Source of the DNA: Perognathus longimembris pacificus
Lineage: Eukaryota; Chordata; Mammalia; Rodentia; Heteromyidae
Reading direction: 5' to 3'
DNA: 64,000 nucleotides
Assembly (NCBI RefSeq): GCF_023159225.1
Contig: NC_063166.1
Location: 43,703,149 to 43,767,148 of the forward strand
Each line of letters starts with the position of its first letter. Within the stretch, counting starts at the first letter, position 1. The notes under the pieces were generated by a model. The model saw only the letters and a list, made by a program, of their open reading frames with translations. It made no database searches and was not told the origin of the DNA. Below, in pieces: positions 63,721 to 64,000 of this stretch. A program made the position numbers and the translations under genes.

Positions 63721-64000
63721 AAAAAAATTAATAATAATATAAAGGAAAAAAATTACTGACAGTGCCATAGCTTGTAAAGACAGGAAGGGCTGACTCCCAG
63801 ACCTTGTGCATCCAGGTCAGGCCTCCTTTTACCCTATCTCAAGTACCTCAGTCCTTCTCAACAGGTATTAGACCTTTGTCCACCACACACTTAACAATTT
63901 TCTTCCCATCCAGCTTAACAAAGATTTACTCAGATATTATCTTTTCCACCACATCTCTCATATACATTACTTTATACTGACACTTTAGCTTTTACCCTAC

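Noticed and set aside
46330..64000. Search for the missing N-terminal DYNC1LI1 exons
   Set aside because: No minus-strand sequence encoding the segment just before the P-loop (ending in a run of Leu and Gly) was found, so they are taken to lie outside the window.

Overview
The window is mammalian nuclear DNA, most likely from a rodent. It holds split genes with GT/AG introns, a CpG-island promoter and very dense retrotransposon insertions. Two SINE families dominate. One is a tRNA-derived ID-like dimer of about 200 bp. The other is a B1-dID type chimera with a 7SL-like head and an ID-like tail. The ID-like dimer resembles what I recall as IDL-Geo of Geomyoidea, so a kangaroo rat or pocket mouse relative is my best guess. 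That placement comes from memory, not from a search.

Layout. Positions 1-560 hold the CpG-island promoter and first coding exon of CMTM6 on the minus strand, followed into its intron by a GC-rich minisatellite. Positions 560-12150 are intergenic and packed with SINEs, simple repeats, relics of hAT-type DNA transposons and one possible old LTR. From about 12150 to beyond 46330 runs DYNC1LI1 (dynein-1 light intermediate chain 1), also on the minus strand. Eleven coding exons are visible, from the one carrying the P-loop (46213-46329) to the stop codon at 12948. All exon phases join without a break and give 448 complete residues plus the end of a split glycine. The start of the protein (about 73 residues) was not found and probably lies beyond 64000. 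From 46330 to 64000 I see only intron, with repeats and one quieter block at 61160-62340.

The introns carry several large retrotransposon insertions. (1) 21739-28554 is a composite LINE-1: the 5' end of one L1, then about 275 bp of GC-rich sequence that reads like a coding exon in antisense, then a second L1, all between one 16-bp target duplication. (2) 28991-30384 is a 5'-truncated L1. (3) 40729-42398 is a retrovirus-derived insertion that ends in a poly(A) run instead of U5. It looks like a reverse-transcribed copy of an endogenous retrovirus mRNA. (4) 53421-58688 is an L1 whose 5' part is an inverted duplicate of its own ORF1/ORF2 junction, headed by the first 35 bases of a SINE. (5) 16271-16478 is a short L1 3' end on the minus strand. 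None of the L1 copies has both reading frames intact.

How the parts relate. CMTM6 and DYNC1LI1 are co-oriented neighbours, the same order I recall in human and mouse. Nothing suggests they work in one pathway. I found no operon-like or defence-like system. The most unusual material is the set of chimeric retrotransposition products: the composite L1, the processed ERV transcript, a tailless SINE fragment and the inverted-duplication L1. Most SINE boundaries are good to about 5-15 bases. Boundaries supported by target duplications are exact to the base, apart from bases shared between the duplication and the element or its A-tail.
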